Origin: an uncultured Clostridia bacterium
GTDB taxonomy: Bacteria > Bacillota > Clostridia > UBA1381 > CAJOGA01
Length of the DNA: 35,925 nucleotides
NCBI GenBank assembly: GCA_905233855.1
Contig: CAJOGA010000019.1
Location: 1 to 35,925, forward strand
Reading direction: 5' to 3'
The notes under the pieces were generated by a model. The model was not told the DNA's origin. It did not search any database and saw nothing but the letters and a program-made list of their open reading frames with translations. This document shows positions 33,896-35,925 of this stretch, piece by piece. Position 1 is the first letter of the stretch. Each line of letters opens with the position of its first letter. Position numbers and translations under genes: made by a program.

Positions 33896-34281
33896 TATAA
33901 AACAAACACCGCCTTAAATGAAAACAGCATATTCAAGTGCGGCAAACCGCCTGATTTGTGCTGTCCGCACATTTTGTCCAAACCCCAAATTATGCCATTA
34001 TCAAATTTCATTATACAACACAAGAATCAGACCGTCAAGCAATTTTATTATTATTCTATGTAATTATAAGCAGACAGCCAAAAAAAGCGTGATGAATTGG
34101 TTAAATTGAATAACTGATACAAAAAAATTATCTATAGCTCTTCTTTCGTGATATTCTTTCTTAATGCTTTTAATCAACGCAATCAAATTTTCGAAAAGGA
34201 TTATAACAATCAAAATCTTTTTGAGATTTTGGCAAAAATTCAATCCACAGAAAATCGGGTTATAGGTAAAATTAAATTAAC
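33896..34281. other. Intergenic region between the membrane-anchored gene and the OLE-like RNA
   Basis: About 385 bp without an open frame. The left part holds the 5' UTR of the minus-strand gene with two mutually exclusive stems, GTGCGG/CCGCAC (33937-33942 / 33965-33970) and GCGG-CAAA-CCGC (33939-33950). The promoter lies at 34010-34038. The rest (34040-34280) is AT-rich and I see nothing specific in it. Confidence 0.6.
34010..34038 (-). promoter_or_regulatory. Putative sigma-A promoter of the 33895 gene
   Basis: Minus strand: TTGACG (34033-34038), 17 bp, consensus TATAAT (34010-34015). The transcript would have a leader of about 110 nt. Confidence 0.7.
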
Positions 34282-34310
34282 TTTACAAACTTAAAAGGGT
34301 ATGATAAAAT
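34282..34310 (+). promoter_or_regulatory. Putative sigma-A promoter of the OLE-like RNA
   Basis: TTTACA (34282-34287), 17 bp, TAAAAT (34305-34310). The start point would be near 34317, a few bases before the closing stem of the RNA, which supports an independently transcribed RNA. Confidence 0.65.
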
Positions 34311-34322
34311 CAAGGCGTAAAT

Positions 34323-34932
34323 GTGGTGCAGTATTCTAGTCTGTTCTGCTGTTTCCCAAGACGGGCCTAAAAATCCGTTAAAGGGCACATCGATGAAGTT
34401 CCTGGTGCTTTGCTTTGAACGCCCAGTTCGGGGCGGGTGCTGGGAGTTAAGGTTTAGGGGCTGTATGCAATGGCATGCAACTACAGTACCCCTCTTCCGT
34501 GGAGACCTATGACTGTGGTGTGGGTTTTTGCCCGTGCATATGCGCGGCAATAAACATTACGGCTTAGGATAAAACCTGCTATGCGGTGCGTTTTTTTGTG
34601 CTGTGAGCAGCGTAGCCTGCCTTGAGTGTGTATGGCGGATAAACGAACCATCCCTTGACGCATTGGCCGATGCCGATTTGGAATCGCGTTTTGAAACCAT
34701 GCTTGCAAAAGAGGCTAAGAAACAGCGTGACTGTTTGGGAAAACCTCTAGACTGTCGTGTAAACCGGTTTGCAAGGGATTGCAGTACGGACTAAGTGGCA
34801 CTCCGGTAATGTGTGCGGCAACGCATGCGTAGCATCCTTTAATGGGAAACCGCTTTTTCGGCGACGATTAAGCAGGATGTTGGGAAAGCCAACCGGACCT
34901 TAAGCCGTAAAATTTACCTTGCAAACCACCAC
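34323..34932 (+). ncRNA. ole: Large structured non-coding RNA, probable OLE RNA
   Basis: About 610 nt between the promoter and the membrane-protein gene lack a convincing reading frame but are rich in secondary structure. GTGGTG (34323-34328) can pair with CACCAC (34927-34932), closing the whole molecule. Long-range helices include TAGTCTGT (34337-34344) with ACGGACTA (34786-34793, one G-U pair) and TTAAGGT (34447-34453) with ACCTTAA (34897-34903). Local hairpins include AGGGGCTGTA/TACAG-TA-CCCCT (34456-34493) and TGCG-GCAA-CGCA with a GNRA loop (34814-34825). Size, autonomy and position directly before an OapA-like gene match OLE (ornate, large, extremophilic) RNA, which forms a membrane ribonucleoprotein linked to Mg, cold and alcohol stress. 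Other large RNAs (ROOL, GOLLD) do not have this neighbour. Confidence 0.8.
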
Positions 34933-34987
34933 TTTTATTATGATTATATTATTACGCTTTTTTACGTAATTCTGGAGTGATATATAT

Positions 34988-35572
34988 TTGGGCAGGTCAA
35001 AGAAAAGTTTCCGTCCCGGTATGCCGTACAAAAATATTCAGTCGAACGTTAAGTGGTCGCTGTTTATAATTGTGCTTACCTTTGTCATCTCGGTTATAAT
35101 GAGCGTTACGGCGTCAACGGTTATGGCAAAGACACATATCTCGGTTGCGTTTGCCGTATTGCTTACAGTTATTGTAACGGGCATACTGTTCGACATGATA
35201 GGCATTGCGGTAACGACCGCAACGGAGGTATCGTTTCACTCGCTGTCGGCACGCAGGGTGTCAGGCGCAAAGGAAAGCGTCAGAATAATACGTCTTGCAC
35301 CGCAGGTGTCAAGCTTTTGCAACGACGTTATAGGCGATGTGGCAGGTATAGTGAGCGGTGCGTCGGTAAGCGTTATTGTTGTGGAAATGGTCAATACATT
35401 CGGGCTTAAAAGCTCTGCTCTGCCAAGCCTTGTTTTAACAGGACTGGCAGCGGCAATGACAGTCGGCGGCAAATCGTTTGCCAAAGGTGTTGCCATGCTG
35501 CACGCAAACGACATTGTGTTTGCTGTGGGAAAGATATTTTATTTTACGAAAAAAATATTGCACATTAAATAA
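34988..35572 (+). CDS. oapA: OLE-associated membrane protein OapA-like
   Basis: TTG start behind GGAGTG; 194 residues (about 20-21 kDa), as known for OapA. A basic N terminus (MGRSKKSFRPGMPYKN) suits RNA contact. There are hydrophobic spans at about 23-43 and 52-76, and more near 117-137 and 146-168. Between them, a conserved-looking loop reads FHSLSARRVSGAKESVRIIR, and FCNDVIGDVAGIVSG contains the D113-x-x-x-D117 motif that I recall as a hallmark of OapA. OapA binds OLE RNA and tethers it to the membrane. It begins 56 bp after the RNA and is likely on the same transcript. The family call depends on the RNA and the protein supporting each other. Confidence 0.82.
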   Translation: MGRSKKSFRPGMPYKNIQSNVKWSLFIIVLTFVISVIMSVTASTVMAKTHISVAFAVLLTVIVTGILFDMIGIAVTTATEVSFHSLSARRVSGAKESVRIIRLAPQVSSFCNDVIGDVAGIVSGASVSVIVVEMVNTFGLKSSALPSLVLTGLAAAMTVGGKSFAKGVAMLHANDIVFAVGKIFYFTKKILHIK

Positions 35573-35925
35573 GGCAGCCGCTTAAAACAGCTTTTTGACA
35601 AAATTCAGAAATGAATCAGACCGCCCGACATTTTTATGTTTACAACGTATCGATAAATTCTGTCGGTACCATTAATACACATCAGTTGCCTTTTCTCACA
35701 ATCCCTCCGGCTCTCCGAGCCACCTCCCTTTACACAAGGGATGCTTCATAAGTATTAATCGCTGCTGCAGAACGGTTCCCCTGTCAAGGGAAGCCGTAGT
35801 GACTGAGGGGTTGTAACAAAGTGGAATGTGTTAAAGTTGACATTGTTTTTTTAATTATACTTTATCAGACTGACTGAAAGCATTTTTATGTTCAGTTTTT
35901 ATTCGGGGTACTACTATGTTTGATA
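35573..35925. other. Right-end intergenic region
   Basis: About 350 bp after oapA without a gene. It contains the repeat at 35697-35817 and, near 35838, a TTGACA with an A/T-rich downstream tract that might be a promoter for a gene beyond the window. No clear terminator follows oapA. Confidence 0.5.
35697..35817. repeat. Imperfect palindromic repeat of the ACAAxCCCTC type
   Basis: The left arm (35697-35740: CACAATCCCTCCGGC then CTCCCTTTACACAAGGG) and the right arm (35778-35817: CCCCTGTCAAGGGAAG then CTGAGGGGTTGTAAC) are imperfect inverted repeats. This is a frequent intergenic, probably non-autonomous mobile repeat in gut clostridial genomes as far as I remember. It has no reading frame. Confidence 0.65.

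Noticed and set aside
34603-34794. 63-codon plus-strand frame inside the OLE-like RNA, with a protein-like middle (SLDALADADLESRFETM)
   Set aside because: The GTG start has no ribosome site, the ends are Cys/Arg-rich, and the flanking sequence takes part in long-range RNA pairing (34786-34793 with 34337-34344). The stretch 34640-34735 looks somewhat coding-like, so homologue comparison is needed to exclude it finally.

Overview
The window looks like a chromosomal segment from an uncultured, low-to-moderate GC anaerobic Firmicute of the class Clostridia. The reasons are clostridial-type housekeeping genes (walJ-rlmH-mtaB, infC-rpmI-rplT, uvrC-pgeF), frequent TTG and GTG starts behind strong AGGAGG sites, two S-layer-homology (SLH) proteins, a copper-amine-oxidase-N-type secreted protein and a small protein resembling a clostridial spore-surface family. 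There are no rRNA or tRNA genes, no insertion-sequence transposase, no CRISPR array and no prophage module.

Layout. 1-4.1 kb (minus): uvrC, pgeF and a lipoprotein peptide-binding protein cut by the window edge. 4.2-6.75 kb (plus): purB and proC, with a palindromic repeat inside the purB 5' UTR and a strong terminator after proC. 6.8-11.5 kb: an accessory island with a SWIM zinc-finger protein, three unrecognised proteins (two with an EF-hand-like N-terminal motif), a WYL-domain regulator and a convergent gene of unknown function. 11.5-12.5 kb: a short-chain reductase and a 180-bp MITE-like element. 12.5-19 kb (minus): a MacAB-like efflux operon (adaptor, ATPase, permease) running into an SLH protein. 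19.1-24.3 kb: a 40-residue membrane peptide, then murA-walJ-rlmH-mtaB and an RluA-type pseudouridine synthase. 24.4-26.9 kb: a second SLH protein, a probable unclassified small RNA, a DUF3787-like small protein and a secreted copper-amine-oxidase-N protein. 26.9-28.4 kb: infC-rpmI-rplT under an L20-type leader with a consensus promoter and attenuator. 28.5-33.9 kb (minus): a GH95-like glycosidase, serC-serA and a membrane-anchored unknown.

The most interesting locus is at the right end. A 610-nt non-coding, highly structured stretch (34323-34932) has its own promoter and a closing stem. It lies directly upstream of a 194-residue multi-span membrane protein with a D-x-x-x-D motif. Size, arrangement and protein type match OLE RNA and its partner OapA, a membrane ribonucleoprotein known mainly from extremophilic and anaerobic Firmicutes. 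The family call rests on architecture and remembered features, not on a covariance-model search.

Other points: infC appears to start at an ATT codon; the efflux adaptor contains a duplicated lipoyl plus barrel module; and the SWIM/EF-hand/WYL island is a plausible uncharacterised system. All functional calls come from reading motifs; no database search was run.
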